From an uncultured Thalassotalea sp. (GTDB lineage Bacteria; Pseudomonadota; Gammaproteobacteria; Enterobacterales; Alteromonadaceae): a DNA stretch of 64,000 nt. The notes beneath the pieces are model-generated. The model saw nothing but the letters and a program-made list of their open reading frames with translations, was not told where the DNA came from and ran no database searches. Positions 8,964 to 16,725 of this stretch are shown here, piece after piece; position 1 is the first letter of the stretch, and each line of letters starts with the position of its first letter. The DNA lies in the NCBI GenBank assembly GCA_947502355.1, contig CANMZP010000010.1, positions 62,001 to 126,000 on the forward strand. Direction: 5' to 3'. The translations under genes were made by a program, and so were the position numbers.

Positions 8964-9544
8964 CCCATTGCCACGTTTAACGACAATGGCTTGAAACGGA
9001 TTTTTTAATACGGCTTGCTAAGCTCAATCAGGTAACACGTGATTGAGCTTTTTTACGGCTGATTTTTCACTTCATAGAACAAACCTAAAACCCTATCTTT
9101 AGCACCTTTACTTAAAACTTGGTTAAATATCGAGTTTGTTTCACACTTCTCATTTAATGGTTTCTGTCTTGCTGAACGTTCCAATTGACCCGTAAAAATG
9201 TCGCTTTATTAGATTTTTTAATTATTTGTCTCTTTGTTGATCTGTATCATTTTTGTTCAGGCAAATTAACCAAATGTCTATTAAACTTATAATAGAAAGG
9301 GACTTAATGGTTTACGTTGTGCTGTGTTCTAGGCAAATCACTTCACTTTCACCTCGAATTTTGATGGGTAAACCCGTTAATCAGTTAAATCCCCAAGAAC
9401 TGGTAGTACCACTTATAGTTATTTTTTGTTACTATTTTGAATCAGTAAAAGGATTTAACTCATTAACTTATTGTAACGAAATAATGAGTAATGATTATGC
9501 GTAATTCTTTCATAAAAATATTAAACATAACTAAGAAGAAGACC
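8964..9544. other. Gene-free stretch before the wax ester synthase gene
   Basis: It holds the terminator at 9020-9054 and then about 490 bases of AT-rich sequence. An 83-codon frame inside it (9253-9504) has no coding character or ribosome binding site and is not accepted. The promoter and a long leader of the gene at 9545 presumably lie here. Confidence 0.5.
9020..9054 (+). terminator. Terminator of the zinc-ribbon gene
   Basis: An 11-bp perfect stem, AAGCTCAATCA with TGATTGAGCTT, has a 9-base loop and is followed by T6. Confidence 0.9.
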
Positions 9545-11032
9545 ATGCCTAGACAACTAACCACCATCGATCGCCTGTTTTTGGATATTGAGACTAAAGA
9601 CAAATCAATGGGCATCACCCCGTTATATTTCTATGACCCAAGTGGCCTGGAAAATGGAGAATTCGATTTAGACACCATCATGAATCATTTAGATAAATGC
9701 ATTCGTACCATGCCTGTATTATGTGGCCAACTTTATCGTGCACCGCTTGATTTAGACAATCCTTACCTTGTTGAAGACAAAAGCTTTGATGTAAATAATC
9801 ACGTCGTTCATAAAACATTAAACGATCCAACATGCATTAAAGAACTATCAAACACCATTACCGCCTATCAAGAAAAGCCAATTGATACCAATCGTCCATT
9901 GTGGGATGCGATGATCATCAGTGGCCTTAAGGTAAAAACCTTACCTGATAACGCATTCATGATTGCCTTAAAAATCCACCATGCCGTAGCCGATGGCATG
10001 ACCTTAATTGATTTATCGAAAAAAATTCACAGTAAAACCGACCTTGGTGAGCCTGTTAAGTTACCTTCACCACGCCGATTAGACTCAGGCGGATTGCTAG
10101 GTATGGCATCTCGTGTGATCAGCAACAACGTTAAGCAAACCATGTCTTTGGTTAACCCGTTAATTAAAGCTGGCCCACAAATGAGTATGGCGTCTATTAA
10201 CTTCTTATTTAATAAATTGATGAAAAATGGCGGCCCATCAGGCGCAAAAACGCGTTTTGCTAAAGATGTATCAAATAAACGAGTTTGGGGTTACGCCCAA
10301 CTGGAAATGGCTGAGCTAAACCGCATTCGTCAATTGTTTCCTTCATCAACCATTAACGATTTGGTCCTAACCATTGTTGCAGGTGGTTTAAGGGAATACC
10401 TAGATAGCAAAGGTGAGTTACCAGAAAATGCAATGAAAGCATTAGCACCAGTAAACGTAAGGGAGTCTAAAGAGAAAAGCTCTGCAGGTAACCAAATTAG
10501 TTTAATGAGTTTGATGTTGCCTTTGCAAGTGGAAGACCCGCTTGAACGTTTAATTTATGTGATGAAATCTTCTGGGGTTGCTAAGGCTGGGCAGGGTAAA
10601 GTTGGCTCTCGTAACTTAGCTGAAATTGTGAAAAATATTCCTGCGGCTTACATCAGTTCAATGATTAACGTGATGGGAACAGATACCGCAATTAAAGTCT
10701 TGTCTCAATTGGGCAATACCATTGTAACCAATATGCCTGGGCCTCAGGAAGAGTATGACTTATTGGGTGCTAAACTGGTGAACATTGCCGGTGTAGGCCC
10801 CGTAGTAAATGGTGTTGGCTTATTGCATGCTGTAGTTAGCTATAATGGCATGTTGGTCATTAACGCCACATCTTGTCCGCAATTAATCCCTGATATGAAG
10901 TTTTACATTCAGTGTATCAACCGTAGTTATCAAAAATTAATCTCATCAGTCGATGAGCGCTACGCAAAAGTTACGAATAAAACTAATAACATCGAAGAGT
11001 CTGCGTCAAAAGTAACGAAAATTGCTAGCTAG
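9545..11032 (+). CDS. Wax ester synthase / acyl-CoA:diacylglycerol acyltransferase (WS/DGAT)
   Basis: The enzyme joins an acyl-CoA to a fatty alcohol or diacylglycerol, making storage wax esters or triacylglycerol at the cytoplasmic membrane. The 495-residue product has the catalytic HHAVADG (HHxxxDG) at about residues 145-151 and the second family motif STINDLVL near residue 280. The N-terminus (LTTIDRLFLDIE) and overall length are typical. The start at 9545 was chosen over 9491 because AAGAAG lies just upstream and the family begins here. It is monocistronic, with its own terminator. Confidence 0.92.
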   Translation: MPRQLTTIDRLFLDIETKDKSMGITPLYFYDPSGLENGEFDLDTIMNHLDKCIRTMPVLCGQLYRAPLDLDNPYLVEDKSFDVNNHVVHKTLNDPTCIKELSNTITAYQEKPIDTNRPLWDAMIISGLKVKTLPDNAFMIALKIHHAVADGMTLIDLSKKIHSKTDLGEPVKLPSPRRLDSGGLLGMASRVISNNVKQTMSLVNPLIKAGPQMSMASINFLFNKLMKNGGPSGAKTRFAKDVSNKRVWGYAQLEMAELNRIRQLFPSSTINDLVLTIVAGGLREYLDSKGELPENAMKALAPVNVRESKEKSSAGNQISLMSLMLPLQVEDPLERLIYVMKSSGVAKAGQGKVGSRNLAEIVKNIPAAYISSMINVMGTDTAIKVLSQLGNTIVTNMPGPQEEYDLLGAKLVNIAGVGPVVNGVGLLHAVVSYNGMLVINATSCPQLIPDMKFYIQCINRSYQKLISSVDERYAKVTNKTNNIEESASKVTKIAS

Positions 11033-11081
11033 ATTTTATTGAACATTACGATTCAATAATATAACGCAGTGATGCACTACG

Positions 11082-11119
11082 GCCTCATTCAACGCAATTA
11101 AGTTGAATGGGGCTTTTTT
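11082..11119 (+). terminator. Terminator of the WS/DGAT gene
   Basis: A 12-bp stem, GCCTCATTCAAC with GTTGAATGGGGC (one G-T pair), has an 8-base loop and is followed by T6. Confidence 0.88.
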
Positions 11120-11145
11120 ATTGGCCTTCACGTAACTTAATTTAA

Positions 11146-11430
11146 TTATTTTAAGCGGCCGCGACTGCCACGATTTTCATTTTTTATCATTTTATCAATG
11201 ACCTTCTGCTCAATATCAATGCCTTGCCATTGGGCCAAATCGACCACTCGTAAAATAATATCGGCTAACTCTTCACCAAATTCTGGGGTAGGCTCGTCAT
11301 TACGACATTCATTAATGGCTTCACCGACTTCTGAAGCAACCAGTGCTAGGGCCTCTAATGGGGTTTTGTTATGCCAGCCCATGCGTTCAACCCAGTCATA
11401 GTTTTGTTTTGCGATATCTTTTAAATGCAT
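11146..11430 (-). CDS. MazG-like nucleotide pyrophosphohydrolase
   Basis: A 94-residue all-alpha NTP pyrophosphohydrolase of the MazG-like fold. Such proteins hydrolyse non-canonical or excess nucleoside triphosphates to monophosphate and pyrophosphate. The metal-binding motif is visible as ASEVGEAINE followed by EELADIILRVVDLA. The start is set at ATG 11430, with AAGG about 9 bases upstream; an upstream in-frame start at 11469 lacks a site and would add residues before the conserved region. It stands alone on the minus strand. Confidence 0.83.
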   Translation of the reverse strand: MHLKDIAKQNYDWVERMGWHNKTPLEALALVASEVGEAINECRNDEPTPEFGEELADIILRVVDLAQWQGIDIEQKVIDKMIKNENRGSRGRLK

Positions 11431-11652
11431 TGTCTTTACCTTAATGGAAATATTCCTCAAAGCTAACATATTTTGCTGATTTTAAAAGAGGTTTTAATGA
11501 TTATTGGCACAAAGAAACTTTATGTTTAAATAATCAACATTTATGGGTTAAGGGATTTGTAAAATCCACTTAATGAGCGTAAATTTAGTACAATCAATAA
11601 AAATGGCTTAAGTTTACTTTTAAACCATTGTGCCAAGTATAGGGATATTATT

Positions 11653-12732
11653 ATGAATAAAAACAATTGCTTGAATTCCATGGTGTTGTTAGCGTCAATC
11701 GCTATTGCTATGCCTGCTTGGGCTGAGCAAGCGCCTAAGCTAACAGCCGCACCCTATAAATTTAAACGTCCGGTAGCGATTAAACGGGTGGAGCCAGATT
11801 ACCCTATTAATGCCGCCAGAAATGGTCAGGAAGGTTGGGTTCAGCTCAGTTATATAGTCGATAAAGAAGGCAATGTTCAAGACCCTAAAGTGATAGCTCA
11901 TAATGGGGCTAGAGACTTTAAACGTGCCGCAGTACGAGCGGTGAAAAAATGGAAGTACGATCCGGCGGTGAACTCGCAAGGAGAAGCCGTTTTATCTTGT
12001 CAAAATACTTTGCAGCTTGATTTTCGCATTAATGGCAACGATAACATCGTACGACCAAAATTCTATAAATCGTTAAGTCCGGCCTTTGAAGCGGTAAACT
12101 CAAATGACCTTGCAACGCTTACCCCTTTAGTCGAGAAAATCGATAACATAAAAAATAAACGCTTTAATGAAATGGCTTGGACGCACTTTATAAAAATGCG
12201 GTTCTTCAATATGAAAGGCGATAAAGAGCAGGCTGTTTTAGAGCTTAACCAAGCGGCGCAATATATTAAGCCAAGCAGTAAATTTTTAAATGAAGGGGTA
12301 TCATTACAAATTCTACATGACCAATTTATGCATCAAATTAATCAGCAACAGTATCAACGTGCATTAGAGACTTACAGTAAATTCAGTTACTTCGATTCTC
12401 AGAGCAGCAAAAATTTGATTGAGCATTTTGCACCAGCGGTTAAGCAAGTTGAAAACCGAATTACCAGTGATAAAATGATTTTGGTCAATGGGGAAATTTC
12501 AGAATATAGTTGGTCACATAAGTTGTCTCGTAATCAGTTTTTGATCAGTAATATTCAAGGCAAAATAGATGAGCTGCAAGTGCGTTGTGACTTTAAAAAG
12601 TATGAATTTGATGTGACACCAGATATGGCATTAAAGATCCCTGAAGGTTGGGGGCAGTGTCACATTTTACTTTCTGGTCAACCTGGTGCTTCATTTGATG
12701 TTTACGAATTACCTACAGAAATGCTGAACTAG
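11653..12732 (+). CDS. Secreted protein with N-terminal TonB C-terminal-type domain
   Basis: A 359-residue protein with a cleavable-looking signal peptide (cut near AWAEQA). A TonB_C-type domain follows immediately at about residues 38-115: PVAIKRVEPDYPINAARNG, then GWVQLSYIVDKEGNVQDPKV and AVRAVKKWKYDPA. The remaining 240 residues are mostly helical and look TPR-like, then end in a beta-rich section. Classical TonB has a membrane anchor, a Pro-rich linker and this domain last; here the order is inverted and there is no linker. It is therefore unlikely to energise TonB-dependent receptors in the usual way. A periplasmic binding role is inferred. AGGGA lies upstream of ATG. Confidence 0.78.
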   Translation: MNKNNCLNSMVLLASIAIAMPAWAEQAPKLTAAPYKFKRPVAIKRVEPDYPINAARNGQEGWVQLSYIVDKEGNVQDPKVIAHNGARDFKRAAVRAVKKWKYDPAVNSQGEAVLSCQNTLQLDFRINGNDNIVRPKFYKSLSPAFEAVNSNDLATLTPLVEKIDNIKNKRFNEMAWTHFIKMRFFNMKGDKEQAVLELNQAAQYIKPSSKFLNEGVSLQILHDQFMHQINQQQYQRALETYSKFSYFDSQSSKNLIEHFAPAVKQVENRITSDKMILVNGEISEYSWSHKLSRNQFLISNIQGKIDELQVRCDFKKYEFDVTPDMALKIPEGWGQCHILLSGQPGASFDVYELPTEMLN

Positions 12733-12754
12733 GAGCTGATAATTCATGACATTT

Positions 12755-12792
12755 CCAATAAAAAAAGACCTGAAACGGTAGGTTTCAGGTCT
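12755..12792 (-). terminator. Terminator of the small heat shock gene
   Basis: An 11-bp perfect stem, AGACCTGAAAC (12766-12776) with GTTTCAGGTCT (12782-12792), is preceded on the plus strand by an A-run that reads as T7 on the minus strand. Confidence 0.88.
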
Positions 12793-12869
12793 GCATCCTC
12801 TATTAAATTGCTGACTATGACAATCTTCACATATTATGAATTTTCGAGGTTTAGCTTTTTAAACTCTTT

Positions 12870-13289
12870 CTAGTTAATACTAATTTTACGACGTTCATCA
12901 GGGACTTCAACATTCTTATGAAAGTGTAGGGTTAGTACACCATCTTTAAAGTTTGCTTCAATCTCCTCTGCTTTAAGGTTTTTACCCACATTAAAGTTTC
13001 TTCTGAAAAATCCGCTGTGGCGTTCTTGACGAATCACTTTGTCTTTTTCAGATTTTTTTTCAACTAACGTTTTTGCTTCAATGGTTAAAATGCCATCGTG
13101 CAACTGAACATCTACATCGTCTTTTTTAACACCGGGTAAATCGGCAACGATCTCATAACGGTCGTCTTTTTCAGTTATATCCACTCTAGGGCTGAAAAAC
13201 TCGGCTTTGTTATCTTTATCGTCCGGGGTTAAAAAGTGATTGAAGAAAGGTTCAATGTTAAACCAACTATCTCTTGGAATAAGACTCAT
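12870..13289 (-). CDS. Small heat shock protein, Hsp20/alpha-crystallin family
   Basis: An ATP-independent holdase chaperone of 139 residues. The alpha-crystallin domain spans about residues 38-138, with the hallmarks YEIVADLPGVKKDDVDV, GILTIEAK and the G-x-L motif in KDGVLTLHF. The C-terminus ends RRKISIN, an I-x-I-like tail used for oligomer assembly. ATG 13289 was chosen because AAGGAG lies 7 bases upstream. No convincing sigma-32 promoter was found in the 350 bases upstream, though heat induction is usual in the family. Confidence 0.94.
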   Translation of the reverse strand: MSLIPRDSWFNIEPFFNHFLTPDDKDNKAEFFSPRVDITEKDDRYEIVADLPGVKKDDVDVQLHDGILTIEAKTLVEKKSEKDKVIRQERHSGFFRRNFNVGKNLKAEEIEANFKDGVLTLHFHKNVEVPDERRKISIN

Positions 13290-13635
13290 GATCACTCTCC
13301 TTATCAGGGCCTTTATTATCGTTATTATTGGCGTTTATTACTGGTGATGTAGTAAAAAAATTAACCCACCTTAGGTAGCGACAACTTCGACTTAAACATT
13401 AAATGTCTGCGCTCCTATATAAATATTTAGTTGGTTTTGACTAGATAACAAGGCGCGGTATAGCTTATATGCCATTCACTTGATATAGCTCAAAAAACAA
13501 TCAAATTTGTTTTGAGGTGGCTATCTGTAAGCTGCTTTATAGAACCCGTTACATAGACTGTCTATGTAACGGGGTAACTTTTCTACTCGTTTTTTACGAC
13601 GTTAATTTTCACCTTGGACGTGGGGAGAAAATCGG
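13290..13635. other. Intergenic stretch between the Hsp20 and YegD-like genes
   Basis: It contains the Hsp20 upstream region and, near its right end, one copy of the 21-nt palindromic repeat (13545-13573). A 61-codon frame at 13517-13702 runs over the palindrome and into the YegD-like gene and is not accepted. Confidence 0.5.
13545..13573. repeat. Palindromic repeat, copy 1 (extended)
   Basis: The core TTACATAGAC, T, GTCTATGTAA occupies 13549-13569. Here the symmetry extends by CCCG on the left and CGGG on the right, giving a 29-base perfect dyad around one central base. Confidence 0.85.
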
Positions 13636-14964
13636 TTATCTGAATTTTCGACTCGCATCAATGGCAAGTCCTAACCCCACAGACCCAAAGGTATCACCTT
13701 GAATGATTGGGGCTTGAGTAAACAGCTTGCGAATAAGTTGTTGCACGGCAGGAATGGCGGTACTACCACCCGTTAAGAACACTTTGGTTATTTGCGCAGG
13801 GCTTAAGCTGGCTTGATCTAAGGTCGCTTGCATTTGTTTATGTAATCTTTCCAACTCGGCATGAATGGCATCATCAAAGCTTTGTTGCTGTATTTCAATG
13901 CCTAGTAGCGGTTCAATAAAGTCAAGACAAAGATAGGCTTTGTTGGCTTGTGTTAATGCCATTTTTACTTGTTCAATATCAATGGCTAGACGATGACCAT
14001 CGCGCTGATTTATTAAGGTTAAAAGTCGGTCAATGTGGTTTTTATTTTCCACCTGATAGGCAAGATCTTTTAAGGCATTAATACAGCTTTTGTCATACAG
14101 ATAATGAATTTTATGCCAAGTCGCTAAGTTATGATAATAAATCGACGGCATAACGATTTGATTAGACTCTTCGATTAAGTCTTGTTCAACCGATTTACGA
14201 ATACTGTGTTTACTGTCGTAATTAATGCGCATTTTTTTCGGCTTAAATAAACTGTTGTACCCTAATAACGGCATGGCGGTTGCCAAACTTAATTTTTTAT
14301 CAAAATCAGTACCACCAATGTGCACACCGCTATTGGCTAAAATGTCATCTTTTCTATCGGCTTTTTGTTGTTGGCCTGGTCGCATTTTAACAATAGAAAA
14401 ATCCGCTGTACCACCACCAATATCAACTATAAAAGCAATTTCCTCTGAACTGATTTGTTGCTCATAGTCTAAGGCCGCTGCAATGGGTTCGTATTGAAAA
14501 AGTACCTCTTTAAACCCTGCATTTTGGGCCGCTTGTTCTAACGTTTGCTGAGCCAAAAGATCCGCGGACTTATCGTCATCAATAAAGTGTACTGGTCGAC
14601 CTAATACCACTTGTTCAAAGGTGTGTTCGTTGCGTGTTTCAGCTTGCTTTTTAATGTGGGTTAGAAAGGTTGAAATAATATCGGTAAAGGCAATTTGTTG
14701 GGTTTTTATTTGCGTTTTTTCGGCCATTAAGGACGTACCCAAAACACTTTTTAATGACCGTAATAATCGGCCAAACTCACCGTCAATGTATTCATTAATG
14801 CCATCGCGACCAAAATAGGGGCAATTGTCTTCAAAATGGTAAAAAATGGCCGTTGGAATGGTCACTTTATCTTTTTCTAAAGGAAGTAATATGGGCTTGT
14901 TTTGGTAAACGCTGCCTAACGTTGAATTGGACGTACCAAAGTCTAATCCACAAAATTTAGCCAC
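13636..14964 (-). CDS. yegD: Hsp70 family protein, YegD-like
   Basis: This 442-residue protein consists of the Hsp70/actin ATPase domain without the usual substrate-binding domain and C-terminal lid, as in E. coli YegD (about 450 residues). The nucleotide-binding motifs are in order: phosphate-1 LDFGTSNSTLG near the N-terminus, YEPIAAALDYE, phosphate-2 IVDIGGGTADFSIVK, and the adenosine motif VFLTGGSTAIPAV near the C-terminus. The client and partner proteins of YegD are not established. It is monocistronic, and copies of the palindromic repeat lie 67 bases past its stop and 73 bases before its start. Confidence 0.88.
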   Translation of the reverse strand: MAKFCGLDFGTSNSTLGSVYQNKPILLPLEKDKVTIPTAIFYHFEDNCPYFGRDGINEYIDGEFGRLLRSLKSVLGTSLMAEKTQIKTQQIAFTDIISTFLTHIKKQAETRNEHTFEQVVLGRPVHFIDDDKSADLLAQQTLEQAAQNAGFKEVLFQYEPIAAALDYEQQISSEEIAFIVDIGGGTADFSIVKMRPGQQQKADRKDDILANSGVHIGGTDFDKKLSLATAMPLLGYNSLFKPKKMRINYDSKHSIRKSVEQDLIEESNQIVMPSIYYHNLATWHKIHYLYDKSCINALKDLAYQVENKNHIDRLLTLINQRDGHRLAIDIEQVKMALTQANKAYLCLDFIEPLLGIEIQQQSFDDAIHAELERLHKQMQATLDQASLSPAQITKVFLTGGSTAIPAVQQLIRKLFTQAPIIQGDTFGSVGLGLAIDASRKFR

Positions 14965-15036
14965 AGTTATCTCCTAAAGTGCTTAATGTAAAATTCATAG
15001 TGTAGTGGTTATTCTCAATATGTGTTGTAAATGCCG

Positions 15037-15057
15037 TTACAATGCCTGTCTATGTAA
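15037..15057. repeat. Palindromic repeat, copy 2 (degenerate left arm)
   Basis: TTACAATGCC, T, GTCTATGTAA: the right arm is intact and the left arm differs at four positions. A further half-site-like TGGTCTATGTCATTTAC follows at 15059-15075, resembling the truncated arm seen at 16522-16536. Confidence 0.6.
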
Positions 15058-15135
15058 TTTGGTCTATGTCATTTACTAGCAGGGCTTATTTCGTTAACAC
15101 AGATAATCTGTTCATTTTAAAGCTAACATATCAGA

Positions 15136-15156
15136 TTACATAGACTGTCTATGTAA
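15136..15156. repeat. Palindromic repeat, copy 3
   Basis: A perfect copy of the repeat with central T, 21 bases before the ATG of the Cys-rich small gene at 15178. Confidence 0.88.
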
Positions 15157-15177
15157 AAATAAAGGCTAAATAGTGCT

Positions 15178-15420
15178 ATGTGCTGTAAACTTAACGGGTG
15201 TATATTACCGATAATTCTATTTTTGATTTATCCTGTTTTAGGGGCGTTAATGGGCAAGTCGCTGTGTAAGTGGAAAAAAAAGGACATTGAAAAGCATTTT
15301 CATGAATTGCTGATCATTGTCGATAAACCAAAATATATCTGTAAAGAGTGTGCCCGCTGTGCACATAATAAAGGTCATTTGTGTAAAGCCTTAAAAATTC
15401 CTTTCAATCATGAGCCATAG
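15178..15420 (+). CDS. Small membrane-anchored Cys-rich protein
   Basis: An 80-residue protein with a hydrophobic segment at about residues 8-28 (one membrane span or an uncleaved signal) and a C-terminal Cys cluster, CKECARCAHNKGHLCK. The cluster has the spacing of a small zinc-binding knuckle; a C-x2-C...N-K-x3-L-C-K pattern is common in short marine bacterial proteins of unknown role. A weak AAAGG lies about 12 bases before ATG. It sits within the patch of palindromic repeats. Function unknown. Confidence 0.6.
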   Translation: MCCKLNGCILPIILFLIYPVLGALMGKSLCKWKKKDIEKHFHELLIIVDKPKYICKECARCAHNKGHLCKALKIPFNHEP

Positions 15421-15899
15421 GGCTAATAGACGTCAGCCCGAATACCATTATTTTGTACCGTGCCTACCGATAACTTTTTAATTTCCTGAATTAACCAATG
15501 CATCTGTAAATCATTTTTACGTACTTTATCTCAATATTGTTCCCTAAAGTTTTAACGGAAGAGCTTTATCAAAGTAAAGGCGTAAAAGCCCATATGGGGC
15601 AGAATAATATCCCCGATATTGATCTTTATTGGGGGATACCCAAACGCAAAAAATGAACACCATCATCTTGCCGAGTAAAGTGATAGAAGTCAGTCATACG
15701 CCTTAGTCATTGATAAAAATGTAATGGACTTGGTTGGTGCTATGCGGTTGAGTTGTTGTTGCAATATTCTATGCTTTTTATTAATCAAGCTATGGAGAAA
15801 GATACCTGAATAGCAGAAAGATACCGGAGTAGCTGAAAAATATCGAAGTAGTATAACTACCTCGAAATAGTCGATAATTGACCCAATAGCCGTCTCGCT
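15421..15899. other. Gene-poor stretch containing a probable gene remnant
   Basis: Apart from the decayed reading frame at 15510-15656 this stretch shows no gene, terminator or repeat. Many stops break all frames. Confidence 0.45.
15510..15656 (+). pseudogene. Probable remnant of a protein-coding gene
   Basis: The open stretch runs from just after a TAA to TGA 15656 and has protein-like character (PKVLTEELYQSKGVKAHMG, then NNIPDIDLYWGIPKRKK). It has no start codon near its left end and no ribosome binding site. It looks like the 3' end of a gene whose 5' part was lost. Family not recognised; a chance frame is possible. Confidence 0.25.
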
Positions 15900-16427
15900 T
15901 TAAAGGGCTCTTTTTCGTTTAAACTTTTCTTCGATGATGCTGTGCTGATATTCAGACAGTAAATGAAAATATTTGTTGGTGAGCTTGGCAATTCGAGTTC
16001 GATAATGAATATCTCTTAGATACTCTACATTAAAAGGGCATTTATTTATTAACGCCTTTAAGAGCAAAACGATTGAATCTTCATCTTTTTCCAACATCAT
16101 ATAAAACAAACATTCGGCGAAGGTTGTTGGGGTGATAAAATAAAAATCCTGACCATTTAATAGCAAAAATTTTTCACTAAAATTTGAATCAGCCAATAAT
16201 CGATTTGGGGTAGGGAAATGTAATTTAAGGTCATCTTTGACCATCATTTTACCCGTCTTTACGGCAAAGCCCTGCTGCTTAAAAAACTTGATTAAGTAGT
16301 CTCTTTGCCCAAATGATAAAATATCATAGGTATTACGAACAAACAGGTTGTCATCATAAATGGTGATGATCGGGAGTGCTTCAACCATAAACATATGTTT
16401 ATCGTTTTTAACCAACTCTGCCCACAT
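15900..16427 (-). CDS. Uncharacterised protein (175 aa)
   Basis: No family is recognised. The product is soluble, mixed alpha/beta and rich in Phe, Leu and Lys, with no signal peptide. Notable segments are ILSFGQRDYLIKFFKQQG, FLLLNGQDFYFITP and the very basic C-terminus FKRKRAL. ATG 16427 was chosen because GAGGGG lies 6 bases upstream; an in-frame ATG at 16445 has no such site. The gene is isolated between a gene remnant and the tandem palindromic repeats at 16485-16619. Confidence 0.6.
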   Translation of the reverse strand: MWAELVKNDKHMFMVEALPIITIYDDNLFVRNTYDILSFGQRDYLIKFFKQQGFAVKTGKMMVKDDLKLHFPTPNRLLADSNFSEKFLLLNGQDFYFITPTTFAECLFYMMLEKDEDSIVLLLKALINKCPFNVEYLRDIHYRTRIAKLTNKYFHLLSEYQHSIIEEKFKRKRAL

Positions 16428-16484
16428 ACAAATCCCCTCGGTCATTTAATATTGAGTATACGCAACGAGTATGACATTTGTTCT

Positions 16485-16619
16485 TTCAAGTGCTGAATAA
16501 ATGACTTCATTTACATAGACAGTCTATGTCATTTACATAGACAGTCTATGTAATCGTTCAAGTGCTGAATAAATGACTTCATTTACATAGACCATTTACA
16601 TAGACAGTCTATGTAATCG
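16485..16619. repeat. Tandem duplication carrying palindromic repeats, copies 4-6
   Basis: Two direct repeats start at 16485 and 16557 (period 72), both opening with TTCAAGTGCTGAATAAATGA. Unit 1 holds two palindromes (16511-16530, with a changed right end, and a perfect one at 16533-16553, central A). Unit 2 holds a half-copy at 16583-16592 and a perfect copy at 16596-16616. Unit 2 lacks 9 bases (AGTCTATGT) relative to unit 1, as expected from slippage or loss at a hairpin. Confidence 0.85.
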
Positions 16620-16725
16620 GGTTTGTTAATCGCCTATGGTCAATTCGGCAAAACAATTAAAGTGCATTTTGTTTTAAACCAAGTTACATTGATAACTTAC
16701 TGATTAAAACTAGGTAATTAATAAT

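Noticed and set aside
9253-9504. 83-codon open frame before the WS/DGAT gene
   Set aside because: No ribosome binding site, no protein-like composition, and it overlaps the likely promoter and leader region.
13290-13500. Sigma-32 heat-shock promoter for the Hsp20 gene
   Set aside because: No CTTGAA with a correctly spaced CCCCAT-type -10 could be found on the minus strand.
13517-13702. 61-codon plus-strand frame after the palindrome
   Set aside because: It crosses the palindrome and the end of the YegD-like gene and has no coding character.
13545-16619. Integron attC-like sites around small orphan genes
   Set aside because: The palindromes are perfect and short, lack the GTTRRRY and RYYYAAC core sites (GTTACAT breaks the rule) and have no integrase gene nearby.
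16485-16619. CRISPR array
   Set aside because: Only two units occur, spacing sequence is part of the duplication and not unique, and no cas gene is present.
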